Source of the DNA: Apostichopus japonicus
Taxonomy: Eukaryota; Echinodermata; Holothuroidea; Aspidochirotida; Stichopodidae
Direction: 5' to 3'
DNA: 64,000 nucleotides
Assembly: GCF_037975245.1 (NCBI RefSeq)
Contig: NC_092576.1
Coordinates: 2,041,501-2,105,500, forward strand
In this document: piece by piece, positions 13,624 to 24,362 of the stretch
Position numbering within the stretch: position 1 is the stretch's first letter
How the letters are laid out: every line of letters starts with the position of its first letter
Translations under genes and position numbers: made by a program
The notes under the pieces: model-generated
Told to the model about the DNA's origin: nothing
Database searches by the model: none
The model's input: the letters and a program-made list of their open reading frames with translations, nothing else

Positions 13624-13983
13624 CTTGGTACACACTGGAAGAGGTGAAAAATGAGAAATTGAGAGAGGCTACCAAGTTACACAGCTTTGCAGAAGTAGAA
13701 GGATGTCTTTGGCTTGGATGATCAAGAATGTAATTGTAGCTGTTTTTATGAGAAAAAATTTGATGTTTTGCATTTCAATTCATCTCTCTCCACAATTGAT
13801 AATACCTGCTGGTACAACTTCAATGAAACTTGCATAGAGATGGCCTGTGATGAAGAGACATGTGGAAGTGCTCAGGAATTTTATGTCAAAGGTCATTTAG
13901 GGGTCGGTTTAGTTAATTGTTTGGAAACGCATCTTCCTGAGTCCACGGATGGATATGTGGATGTATGCAAAACGTCATCATAG
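13624..13983 (+). pseudogene. Possible decayed exons inside the 6.5-kb element
   Basis: After acceptor-like TTTCCCAG, frame 3 reads WYTLEEVKNEKLREATKLHS followed by FAEVEGCLWLG and a stop. A shifted frame from 13714 continues for 89 codons and is cysteine-rich (ECNCSCFYEKK, CIEMACDEETC). The break suggests a frameshifted relic of a coding exon. No family is recognised and it could be a chance open frame. Confidence 0.25.
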
Positions 13984-14931
13984 TTATGGTCAATCGGGGT
14001 CGGAGTTTCAGAAATTTCATGTTCAAGGACACTTTGGTCTATTCTTTAACTACTTAACTGTTAGCTCAAAATCTTTCCAAATTAATCTTTCTTGTGATTA
14101 ATAAGCTTAACTTACCATTTTCTATTGGAGTTAAAATAATTTGCACAAGTATGTGAGGTCCAAGGATGAGTTTATGACTGAAACATTAATGGTATCGTTG
14201 GAAGCCTAAACATTGTCTTGCAGATGTTCGGTTTGCCTGTGCAAAGTGGTCAAATATAATTGTACTAAAATTAAAACTATTAATTAATTACCAATAAGTA
14301 AATAATTAAATTAAGAAAATTAATTTGGTATTAGGTCATCCTTATCAACAACAATGTGAACATTGATCTTTTAAGACCTTCCTAAGTAGTTCAATGGTAG
14401 TCAGTATAGGCCCCAAATTATAGCACGCTATAATGGCAAGAAGTTTCAAAAAGTACCTTCCTGGAGGTCTTTACTCTCCAAATGTTCTCAGACATTTTTA
14501 AGTAACACACAAGATGACTGAATGGGGAAATTTTCTCAAAGGTTGTAATAAAAACAGTTTAAGAATTCTGACCAAAGGTGACCACATTTGAATATCTAAC
14601 ATATTTGGGGCTAATACAGCATACCATTAAAGAAAAGAAGCTACTAACACAGGGCTGAATTTTGTCTTACCAAAGGTTATTGGGAGAGAGGCTTTGATCA
14701 AGTTTTTCAAGTAACAGGTATAGGGTCCATTTCTTGTTCTGTACTGAAAAGTGTTCAAGTGATTTTCAAATTGTATCTTTGTGCAAAGGTGCTGATCAAG
14801 GTCTTGGTATCCCTGTTACATTTCACAGTTGATGTCGAGCATTCAGAGCTTCAGCATGTGACGATGGTTATGCTGTAAATATGTCCTCAACATTTTGATT
14901 TCAGTATTGCATCTCATATATTAGTTCATTG

Positions 14932-15301
14932 CAGTGGCGTAGGAAGGTACTTTTGAGTGGGGGGGGGGGCTGAAGACTGATGGCCGGCCTAGGGGAGGGG
15001 TCTAAGGGGAGGGGGTGTCCCCTCACCTTTGGATTTTTTTGCATTTCCAGGTGGCCTCAGATGCAATTTGGTGCAATATAGCACACTTCAACACCCACTC
15101 CATTTTGTAAACTTAATTTTGTATTTTCACCTAGCCTTAGATGCAATTTGGTGCTCCAAATGAGATTTTTTTCTCATTTGGAAATGAAAAAGGGGTTTTC
15201 TGACTTGCGAACCGGGGGGGGGGGCGGAATGATACTTTCGCCCCTTCACATTTTTCACTGGGGGGCTGGCGCCCCCCAGCCCCCCGGTTTCTACGCCCTT
15301 G
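14932..15301. mobile_element. hAT-like MITE, 370 bp, with perfect 8-bp TSD
   Basis: The left end CAGTGGCGTAGGAA and right end (reverse complement CAAGGGCGTAGAAA) form short inverted repeats. They are flanked by GTTCATTG at 14924-14931 and 15302-15309. The body contains G-runs and no transposase. It lies inside the 6.5-kb element, so it inserted later. Confidence 0.85.
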
Positions 15302-15554
15302 GTTCATTGTATAAATATTTGAGGAATTATTTAAAATAAATTGCGAAAGTTCACTTAGTACTCAAAATTCAAAAGTAATGGAGATGCAAATAAAGTTAGC
15401 TATCAGTAACATTGATGATGTAGTTTTATAATTTATGTTTGCTTTTTCTCAATTTGAATGCATTGCAACTTAAATGGAGAATAAAGTGGCATACCAAATA
15501 GTATGAACAAGGAAAGGGGTGATTTAACCATGAATGAGGTGAAAAATCAGTTTA

Positions 15555-16030
15555 ATATTGACCAGGATGATGGTGACATCAACCAGGAAATGTTGTTTGA
15601 TTTAACCAGAACTGGCTGGAACATTCTGTGATATTAACCAGGACAGTATTAGCATCAACCAGGAAATGCTGGTTAATATCACCAGGAATGAGGTGAAATA
15701 CCCATTGATATTAACCAGGATGTATTAGCATCAATCAGGAAATGTTGGTTAATATCACCAGAAATGAGGTGAATACCCATTGATATTAACCAGGATAGTA
15801 TTAGCATCAACCAGGAAATGTTGGTTAATATCACCAGGAATGAGGTGAAATACCCATTGATATTAACCAGGATGTATGAGCATCAACCAGGAAATGTTGG
15901 TTAATATCACCAGGAATAAGGTGAAATACCCATTGATATTAACCAGGATAGTATTAGCATCAACCAGGAAATGTTGGCTAATATCACCAGGAATAAGGTG
16001 AAATACCCATTGATTTTAACCAGGGCAGTG
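15555..16030. repeat. Subterminal minisatellite, ~77-bp unit, about six copies
   Basis: Each unit contains AACCAGGAT, GCATCAACCAGGAAATG, TTAATATCACCAGG and GGTGAAATACCC. The ACCAGG words recur about every 20-30 bp and match words in the terminal inverted repeats of the enclosing element. Multiple transposase-binding sites are a reasonable inference. Confidence 0.9.
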
Positions 16031-16303
16031 TAAAATTTCAACACGAAATTTAATCAGGCTTTCCTTGTTATATCTACCAGGATTTTGCTAAAATCTCATT
16101 CACGGCAACTTGGTGATGATCACCAGGATATATAGGGTAGCATATAAACGCAACTCCTAGTGAAACTTTCACCAGGAACTTGTGAAATTTCACCAGGGTG
16201 TTTTTAGAGTGTATCTTAATGTTAATTATTCTAGACGTAGGCCTTGACCTTATTTCATTTATTGTGATCATTTACATTCTTCATAATATATTGTTCTCCT
16301 TAC

Positions 16304-16506
16304 CAAAGCTCTCCGAATCTCTTAGACTGTACTCCATAGTTCAATAGTCCAATAACGTCTTCCTCGGTTAGTTCTGCTCTGTTTGCATTTACTGATAACT
16401 TCTGCAGTGTTGAAAGGGTTGGTAAACAAAGACCAGATTGGAGCACGATATCACCTTTATCTACCTTACTGAAGGACCACTTTAGATCTATTTCATATAT
16501 TGGTAT
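16304..16506 (-). CDS. NLR-family C-terminal exon (IPIY exon)
   Basis: A 203-bp minus-strand exon of 67 codons plus 2 nt, phase 0 in and phase 2 out, with acceptor TTTCTCACTGCAG and donor GTAAGG. The peptide begins IPIYEIDLKWSFSKVDKGDI and ends LNYGVQSKRFGEL. It is homologous to the exons at 4650-4855 and 61427-61632 with the same phases. Because the NACHT exon at 30830-32385 ends in phase 0 on the same strand, this can be spliced directly to it across a 14-kb intron. That linkage is inference. The LxxLxxL-like spacing suggests one repeat of a leucine-rich C-terminal region. Confidence 0.65.
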
Positions 16507-16594
16507 CTGCAGTGAGAAAAAAATATCAGGATTATTATGATCCCTCAATATAACTTTCGCCCCTCCGATTTTCTTTAATTATATTTAATAGCTT

Positions 16595-16796
16595 CCCAGC
16601 AAACACAAAAACGTTTTTAAAACGTTATTAAAACGTTTCGTCTTTTGTTTTGATAACGTTATTTGTGGTGTAATAAATATGTCACGAAAACGTTTTCAGG
16701 CTTTTATTCCCCCCAAAAAATCGGTAAAACATTAATATAACATTAATATCTTATAAAAACGTTATACCGACGTTTTAATAACACCGCATTTAACGT
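16595..16796. mobile_element. MITE fragment, AACGTT-rich family (truncated)
   Basis: It begins CCCAGCAAACACAAAAACG like the full copy at 23871-24123, shares GTGTAATAAATATGTCAC and AACATTAATATAACATTAAT, and stops at TTTAACGT without the right inverted repeat. Confidence 0.8.
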
Positions 16797-16945
16797 GTAA
16801 CCTACAATTGGTGATTGAAATCATCTAGCCTATAATGTAAATTCTACCATTTATTCTTTTCCGAATATTGTTGTATTTCAAAGACATATGGCCTATACAT
16901 ATATTTTGCACAAGTTATCCTAAACACTGACACAATAAGTTTTCA

Positions 16946-17045
16946 ATATTAATTCTTAACATCAGAATGTGTGACTGGAACCATTTGGTTGCATTATATT
17001 AATTCTTAACATCAGAATGTGTGACTGGAACCATTTGGTTGCATT
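16946..17045. repeat. Perfect 50-bp tandem duplication
   Basis: The 50 bp starting ATATTAATTCTTAAC and ending TTTGGTTGCATT is repeated twice without mismatch, indicating a recent event or an assembly artefact. Confidence 0.97.
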
Positions 17046-18244
17046 TAACATGCAAAATTGATCTTGTAAGTAGTTAAGACCTCTAAAAGCACCCCTGCAC
17101 CCCCATCAATGTAAAATACAGGTGCCATACATTCATCTTTTCTTTAATCACCGGTGTATCTGAATATGCTCCAAACAACACGAACTACAGTTTTAAAAAT
17201 GACGGCTGCATGCTTAGATTAAAGTACAACTTGACCAGTTGTATCATTGTCCTCACGATGTAGGTAAAGACCTAATATTAACAGCAATTGCCATGTGTGA
17301 CTGTAAGTAGGCCTAGGCTATATAGCGTAGCCTATTAATGTGTATATTACTCACCAGAATTGCTTATTGTTAAAATTCAATTGAAGGTGAATCTCATTGG
17401 TTGTGAAAATGCTCCTCGCAAATTAATATATGAAATTATTAGTACGTGTAGGACAAGTTGTTACACAAACCTATTTAATTTAGCCAGATACAGTGCATGT
17501 TAGTTGCAGGCTTCCTCCTTCGCCACAGTTAAACTGTAGAACGCGGCGAAGCAGTAAAATTGAAGCAGCCGACGCTCGCCTACAATTGCCACTATAACAC
17601 CCCCCCCCCCCCCCACAGACGAAAACATCTCCCGAAAATTCATCACACACCCAGTCTTGGCCTATACCAGTCAAGCTGAGTGTGGAGTAACGAGTTGGTT
17701 TCCACCACACTGTCTTTTAACCAATTTGTCTAACTTAATTAGGCAATTTTGTATGAAAAAATTTGCTTATGATGAAGCCAAAAACTTGATATGTGATTAA
17801 GTTAACAAAGCATTCTAAACAAAACGTGCACTTAAGATTAACCTTACTATTTTGTGTCAACGCTCACCAAAGTGCGTTCGTGTTAATAACTAATTATGCG
17901 CGAGAGCTAGTCTACACGCCACCTAATATTATTACAATCATATATTTATCATAAGCCTAGGCCTAATTTAAATGACGAGTAGCTTAAATGAGGTCAGGGC
18001 TGCATAAATATCCGATCCATTGAAAATCAGTTAAGCCTAGGCCAATATCTAGGCCTAATATGACTTTCACACTAACCTAGAGATTAACGGGCTGCATCTT
18101 ATCATGTGTGCAATTGGTGGCTTATAACTTGATATTCAATTCTACTAAAGGATATACCAAGCATAACTAGGCCTAGGGAATTACGCGCACCTATACTGAT
18201 GCTATAACCTTGGTTCCTTCTTCTAAAATGAACTTCACACTAGG
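17046..18244. other. No gene seen
   Basis: Contains a poly-C run (about 17600-17615) and many GCCTAGGC/TAGGCCTA words, but no exon or transposon end I can support. Confidence 0.5.
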
Positions 18245-18415
18245 CCAGCGAGCAAGGGCGGCGGAAGCACTTTTAATCGGGGGGGGGGGGGGGGAGACTA
18301 ACGTCGAAGGGCACTTTGCAGGAATTCGATTGGACTGATGCAGTCTGATATTTACCCTTTATAACTCTTATTGTATTATCTTATTTGCGTATACTCCATC
18401 AACGCCACCCCCCTC

Positions 18416-18746
18416 CAGTGGCGGAGATAGAGGTATTGGTCAGGGGGCGAGAATGGTCTGTAGGGGCGCTTTCGACACTATCTAAGCGGAGCGCCACCAC
18501 AGGTTGGCGCGGAGCGTACATACATTTTTTTGATAAAGGTACTCCCTAGATCGCCGGAAATGACCCTTTCCGGGCCTTGCTAACTTGCAGATGTGACAAA
18601 TGTCAATAGGTAGAGGAGAGCGCAATAAAATAAATCAATAATCGCGAATAAGTAAAAAGCTGAAAAGGGCGCCAGCAGTCCAATTGAGTGCGTCGGGGGG
18701 GGGGGGGGGGGCATCCGCCCCTGACTGTATGGACGCTCCACCACTG
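18416..18746. mobile_element. Nested hAT-like MITE, 331 bp
   Basis: Ends CAGTGGCGGAG and, reverse complemented, CAGTGGTGGAG. Both flanks are C-rich (CCCCCCTC on the left; a C-run then TC on the right), compatible with an 8-bp duplication altered by homopolymer slippage. It contains a core repeat copy at 18478-18519. Confidence 0.6.
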
Positions 18747-19111
18747 CCCCCCCCCTCAATGAAACAATGCATACTAGCACTGCAATATCTAATTTGCAAA
18801 TTGGGAAACAGGGAACAAGTTTTCTTTCGAGACAAAATGAGGTAAAAACATTATTAAATCCAAGTCCCTGAACACGCGATCGATACATGCATGAAAGCAA
18901 ATGAAATATGTCAAAATACGAAAGGATGGTGTAGGTTGTGGGATATTCAAACTATACTTATTATTCATAGTAGGCTATAAACGGTTTCTGCTCATTACAA
19001 AGTCACAATGTACTATAGCAATGCATTTTTGGAAATGCATTAGGATTCTTGTGGCAATTTGAATATGCATAATGGCACTCACCAGAATTTTAGAAGCCTT
19101 GTGGTAGTAAA

Positions 19112-19391
19112 CATAGGCGTAGGAGCCGGGGGGTGGGGGGGGGGGCTGCAGCCCGCAACCAATATTGTTTTTGGAAAATTCGGGCAATATGCTGAGAATT
19201 TTTCGGGCACCTACTGAAAGAAAAGTAATATGCTTTGTGTTTTTCAATGGTTAAACTGATATTGTTATCATCATTATTATGGAAGGGTAATAACACGACA
19301 AATGATTGTATGTTATTGGCATGCGATGCAATGTTGAGCACGCGCGGAACAGCCCCCCCCCCCCCAATCAAATTGGGATCCTAAGCCTATG
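19112..19391. mobile_element. Nested hAT-like MITE, 280 bp
   Basis: Inverted ends CATAGGCGTAGGAGCC and CATAGGCTTAGGATCC (14/16), flanked by GTAGTAAA and GTAGTTAA (7/8). Long G and C runs sit just inside each end. Confidence 0.7.
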
Positions 19392-19561
19392 GTAGTTAAC
19401 ATTTAAAACTTCCCGAAATATTTCATTCGCCGTTGGTTTCGATTTGTAAACTCTTTTTTATTTAGAAATTTTCGTGTAGAAAAAGGGCACTTTTTAAACC
19501 TGAGGAAAAAGTGGGGGCACGTGCCCCCTGTGCCCCCGGTTCCGCCGCCCTTGCCGGCGAG

Positions 19562-20710
19562 CAATGAGGCCTACAAGAGGCATACAAGCATTTAAAAAGC
19601 AACTTGACATAACGCTGACCGTAAACATAAATCATCTATAAAACGAATCAGTTCATACCACAACATCAAGGGAAATTCGTGCCGCATGAATTATTTTAGA
19701 AAAAATAAGAAATAAATAAAACTTACATCTACATAGGCTAGGCTTCAGTGAATTTAAAGTAAACCGAAAAATGTGTCCATAGAAATGGTATTGAATCACT
19801 ATGATATTTTTCGCTATATTTAATCTTAGGCTCAATCCAGTTCTACGTGTAGGCAGATGCTCCTGTCATTACACCATGTATGCAGATCCTACGCACAGCG
19901 CTTTGTGCAGGCCCTGGGTTAAACTTAAATTAAAACCAACTTTAATCTATTAACGTAGGTTTACAACGTTAGACACACATATAACAAATTCGACAATAAC
20001 CTTACAGCCTCACAAATTCCTATGAAATTTAGTCCATACATCTGACAACATTTTACACACATTTTATTTGGCCATTTCCTGGGAGGGCGTCTTGCTACTA
20101 TCTAAGCGGAGCGCCACCATGAGTTGGCGCGCAGCGTACCGAATTTTTTTTAGCTAAAGAGACTCCTAGATCGTTGGAAATGACACTTCCCCAGGCCTTA
20201 ATTGTAAGCTGCTCTAAAGTTTTCTCAACATCCTTTATTTTGAGATCGCATATGTCTTGATATGGTCATTAAATAGTTTAGTACAATAGAATAAAAAACA
20301 GTCTGGTAAGTTACTTTGAAATATTATGACATGTCTTTTGTAAGTCTGACACCGGCGTTGACATTTTTCGGCAAATCTGCAAATTGCGCGTGGAAAATAA
20401 AAAAAAAGATTGACTAGGCTTTCAGATCGTGGGCCGAAATTAAAAAAAATCGTTCAAGTTCGTTGCAACAGAGAGAGGACTACCAACAAATGCCATTATA
20501 ATTATGAAAATAATATGAAATCACCATTATTGATGTTCCCAGTTGTCACAAGTGCACATTTTTGCAGTTGTTATTGATAACCCTTTCCATTTTAATCAAA
20601 TTTGGAGAGAATTTATAAGGCAAAAATACAGCGTATGATGTCACGAGTAACCAATCACAATCGCGTCTACAGGCTTGCTCAATACTTTTAACATCTGGCA
20701 ACATTTGAAC
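19562..20710. other. No gene seen; one transposon fragment
   Basis: Contains the fragment with the core repeat at 20098-20139 and its conserved downstream TTGGAAATGACACTTCC. The rest shows no feature I can support. Confidence 0.5.
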
Positions 20711-22184
20711 ATGGCGTCAACTAGTGATGAGGCGGACCTGCAGAACGAAAATGAAATTAGAATGCATTATCCATGTTTCAAAGACAGCCTCGGGGAAAGT
20801 GACTGCATTTATCAATATATCCAAAGCTAAAGTAATCAGATGTGCTAAGGAATGGAAGGCTTTAGGTGGAGAATTAGGGGATTTTGACAATACTATTTTG
20901 TCTGACAATGCAGACCTCAACCTAACGTTGGACACAACAACGTGCGGGTATCATCGGCAATGTTATATGAAGTTTACCGACGTATCCAAAATCTCCAGGG
21001 CTAAATCGAAAGTTACACAATCAGTTAGTGAGCTGTATTAAACTATTCTTGAAATATTACATTGAACATGAATGCTCTATTCGACTGAAAACTGTGTCAT
21101 TCGAATTCGTACAGTTACAGTAACCACAGTCGTTCTTAACTAGCTTATGCATACGCGGTAAAAAAATGTACACAGCGCTAAGTTCTAACGTTGACTAAAC
21201 TGTTATTTAATAGCCCAGGCTATGCTCAAACAAAAAGGTTGGCTGAATGTACGTTCTGTGTACAATTTGTCACAAGAACAAAGTGGGTTGCTGGTGCTGG
21301 TAAAACTTTGCAATGAATTCAAAAGTTTTCCCCCCTTAGTATGGTCTTTGAAATATGCTGTATTTCTTGTTGAAGATGCCTTTTTTATTAATTTTTTGAA
21401 CTAATGCGAGTTAAACCAACTAAACAGTTACAACCCGTCTATTGGATACAGGCCTTGAAGTAAATCATAATCACAAAGTAAATATATATGATCATCATCC
21501 TAGGCTAAATTCAACAAAACTGTTGTTGAAATCTCTTTCTTTATTTTCTGTCTTACAGAGGATTTACCAGCTCAAACTGATACTGCAAATTTTGGAGACT
21601 TCTCACACAATGATCAATTAGGTAAGATTTGCATTTGTTGCCTTCAAATAAAGTGCAATTATTGTCTTGCTACTAAAATGTATTTCAATGGAAATTCAGG
21701 TACATGTTCTATTTATAAGTAAATAAGGGGAGGGAGGGAGGAGGGAGGAAATGATTTGAATTGTAAAGTAAAAAATTAATGTAGAATACTCAATTTTGCA
21801 AAACTCATGGTATGCAGCATAAGTTAGCATATTTTATTTGAGCTTTATCAGTCACTGTTTTTATTGATGTGGAAATTTATTTTAATGTTTCATATCTCTT
21901 TTTAAACTATCTATCAGCTATGCAACATTGAAGTAATTGAAAGCAACTTTTAATTACTTGAGGTGAAGCAAAGGGGCACATTTTTGTATCACATATACAT
22001 ATTAAATAAATCTTCATCTGCTCTGTCTACAGAATCAATGGATCAAGGACCTACCCCAAAGCAGCTGAGATCAGTCCACACACTTCACAGTGGCCACATT
22101 CTGTCTCCAGTAGTTATATTATTCAAGACCTTCAAATTAGCAATTCTGCATGAGAGTGACATGATGGAAAGTTGCCATGTCTAA
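20711..22184 (+). pseudogene. Decayed multi-exon gene with N-terminal zinc-binding-like module
   Basis: An ATG at 20711 starts MASTSDEADLQNEN. Another frame from 20724 reads on to 21041 with ECIIHVSKTASGKVTAF, KEWKALGGE and CGYHRQCYMKF, ending in TAA. A conserved Cys pair or Cys/His, a WKxLxGE motif and a YHRxCYxxF motif resemble the N-terminal module of large uncharacterised, probably transposon-related protein families of invertebrates and fish (from memory, unverified). Further exon-like segments lie at 21559-21621 (DLPAQTDTANFGDFSHNDQL, donor GTAAGA) and 22033-22184 (MDQGPTPKQLRSVHTLHSGH). The frame change near the start and early stops indicate a broken copy or missed introns. Confidence 0.4.
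21727..21749 (+). other. G-quadruplex-type purine tract
   Basis: GGGGAGGGAGGGAGGAGGG meets the four-G-run rule with short loops. It lies in an intron-like stretch of the decayed gene. Confidence 0.7.
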
Positions 22185-22659
22185 ATTCCTGCAAATTTTC
22201 ATGAATATGTACAATGTACTTCATAGGTCCTGTTCTATGAAAATGTATACATACTGTAGCTACTAGATAAAGTAAATGTTTTCAAATGTTACTTCAGTTT
22301 AACAATGATGGTAAAAAGTAATGTATGCACTGGTGATGGTGTGTGCCTGTGATGTCTTGGATTATACACATAATATTTTAGGTACATTTTCAAACTTGCA
22401 TGTAGGCACACAAATTAAATCTATTTTGGTAAAAAATGGTGTGAGCTTTGAAAATCTTGCTTTCCAAGGAATCTCCAATTCAGTTGACTCTCTGAATGGT
22501 TATATAAAAATAATTGTCATTGTACTGCATAATGTCCTCACTCAGTGCATGTTGAATATCTTGTTCAAAAAGTGTAACAATAACTAGAATACTGTCACTA
22601 TTCATATATGCCGTTGACCAAATATGCTAAATGATTGTTTCTAGTTACACTTCTTTATT

Positions 22660-22945
22660 CATAATGTATTGGCCCTTTATAAAGTAACTGTAAAAAGAAA
22701 TTCTTCAATAAAACGTGATGAAAAAACAAACATAGGTATGGGAATTGCGATATCTATTGTCGCCTTTTTTGAAAATTTGTTTTTTAGCGGATTTAAAAGC
22801 ACCAGGGTACGTCCCAGAAGTGAAAACCAGATTGAAAATGTAACAGAGTATCGAGACAAGGACGCGAGCAATGATGTGAGAAACCTGTATGATGTCAGCA
22901 TTGTAACCTTTTAACATCTTCTTTGGCATTCCAGTACCTGGACAC
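22660..22945 (-). pseudogene. Reverse transcriptase fossil of a non-LTR retrotransposon
   Basis: One minus frame reads MPKKMLKGYNADIIQ, then IFNLVFTSGTYPGAFKSAK and IFKKGDN, the N-terminal RT pattern (KMLK, IFN-S-GxxPxxxKxA, FKKGD). A second frame continues with FIEEFL. The frames are broken by shifts and nothing else of the element is visible. Confidence 0.6.
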
Positions 22946-23046
22946 CACCTGTCTATAAGGGTATAGTATAGCTCACTAGCTTGTTTGATCAGTTATTGCG
23001 CACTGGCTACATGATCCTGATTGGCTGTTTGTATTAGTATTTATTC

Positions 23047-23180
23047 AGGCGCGTTGCGAGAAATTTGACAAGGGAGGGATGAACCTGTAGGCAAATTATC
23101 AGAGCCGTAGATTCGGCATTGGGAACTATATATCTAAGCGTAGCGCCACCATTGTTAGCGCAAATTGTACAAGAAAATTT
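23047..23180. mobile_element. hAT-like fragment with diverged core repeat
   Basis: Begins CAGGCGCGTTGCGAG and contains the core repeat in reverse orientation at 23129-23170. No right end or target duplication was identified. Confidence 0.4.
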
Positions 23181-23870
23181 TGGCCGTAAAAGCCTCCCAC
23201 TTTGATGTGTTCACACAAGTCAAACATGTTTGTAAAGGTTCAGGTCCTTGCTTCCCGTTATTAATGACATGCACGCGATTCAAGAAGCGAATTAACGATA
23301 ATGATAATTACAGTGAAACTCTAGAAATAGGAACGAAATCTGCCAACTAAATTCTTCGAGGCAATAATTTGTACGACCTGAATCTCTATCAGTCAGGTCA
23401 CGATGTACAAACAAAGAAGGGAAACCATATAACTACAGGCCTATTCAGGCGAACATATAGAGGAACTGCTTGAAGACTTACTCTTAATTAGAAATAAAAT
23501 ATATTCAGTCTATGAGGGTATATAATTAATAAATGAACCCTGAAAAGAATTCTGCCTAATGAGGATTCTAGATTTAGCCAATAGTTCACTATGTATCAAG
23601 ATACACTGCGTAACCTGTTTTCCGGTGCCGGGAACCTATATACCATTGATCACTAAATGTGTACTTCGTCATCAGCACATATTTGGAAATACGTCATGCA
23701 TAAGCATTGTTTAGTTTCAAGCCAAATGAAATAGACAGCATTTTTATTTTTGGACAAGGGGATTTCCATTGAGGGAATAGTGCAAGGGTCTCGTTCGGCA
23801 CTTTATAGGTTGATAGTGCGCCGATTTCCTTGGTACCGCATTTAACTCTGTGTGAGTGATAGCTTAGCCT
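23181..23870. other. No gene seen
   Basis: No exon, RNA or repeat boundary could be supported. Confidence 0.5.
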
Positions 23871-24123
23871 CCCAGCAAACAAAAAAAACGTTATGAACGG
23901 GTTTCGTCTATTGTTTTTAAAACGTTATTTTTGGTGTAATAAATATGTCACAAAAACGTTTTCAGGCTATTATTTCAAAACATTTTTTCGTTAAAACATT
24001 AATGTAACATTAATATCTCATAAAATGTTATGCCGACGTTTTTATAACATCACATTTAACGTTATTAAAACATATTTTAGAGGTTCTTTTAAAAATATTA
24101 TGATAACGTTTGTGTTTGCTGGG
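23871..24123. mobile_element. MITE, 253 bp, CCCAGCAAAC inverted ends, AACGTT-rich
   Basis: Left end CCCAGCAAAC and right end GTTTGCTGGG are perfect inverted repeats. The body is dense in AACGTT palindromes and ATAACGTT words. A truncated relative lies at 16595-16796. The target duplication is not clear. Confidence 0.8.
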
Positions 24124-24362
24124 CTATATGTGCGTCATTATATCTTAGCGCAGGTTGCAAAGAGTATAAATAAAAGCAGACTGTAATGGCTGCACTGTTA
24201 ATAAGAATTGTAAATTTACAGTAAATTCCTGTCGATTTTTACAGAAAAAGCCGGTTTTCTATATTTACATGTAAACGTCTGTTAAAATAACATACGTTTT
24301 CTGTACAGCAAGTGGTTTACAAAAAATTGTAGTATTTTTCCCTCCAATGAAAATTTACAGGA

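Larger units (their letters stand above)
9700..16211. mobile_element. 6.5-kb DNA transposon with CACTCTAAAAACA inverted ends
   Basis: The left end CACTCTAAAAACAACCTGG and the reverse complement of the right end CACTCTAAAAACACCCTGG form inverted repeats of about 27 bp with one or two mismatches. The subterminal regions are full of CCTGGT/ACCAGG words, including a minisatellite near the right end. Flanks are two units of a 43-bp direct repeat, so the target duplication cannot be read with confidence. Inside are only short frames, putative exons at 9996-10057 and 13624-13711, nested hAT-like sequence and no recognisable transposase. I infer a decayed or nonautonomous element; the superfamily is not assigned. 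Confidence 0.7.
18253..19553. mobile_element. hAT-like element, 1301 bp, host to two nested elements
   Basis: Both ends read CAAGGGCGGCGGAA (14 identical bases inverted). The flanks CCAGCGAG (18245-18252) and CCGGCGAG (19554-19561) are an 8-bp duplication with one mismatch. No transposase was found. Two smaller hAT-like elements lie inside, at 18416-18746 and 19112-19391. Confidence 0.85.

Noticed and set aside
18580-19371. Minus-strand frames of 60-106 codons with proline runs
   Set aside because: They lie across nested hAT-like elements and poly-G/C runs.
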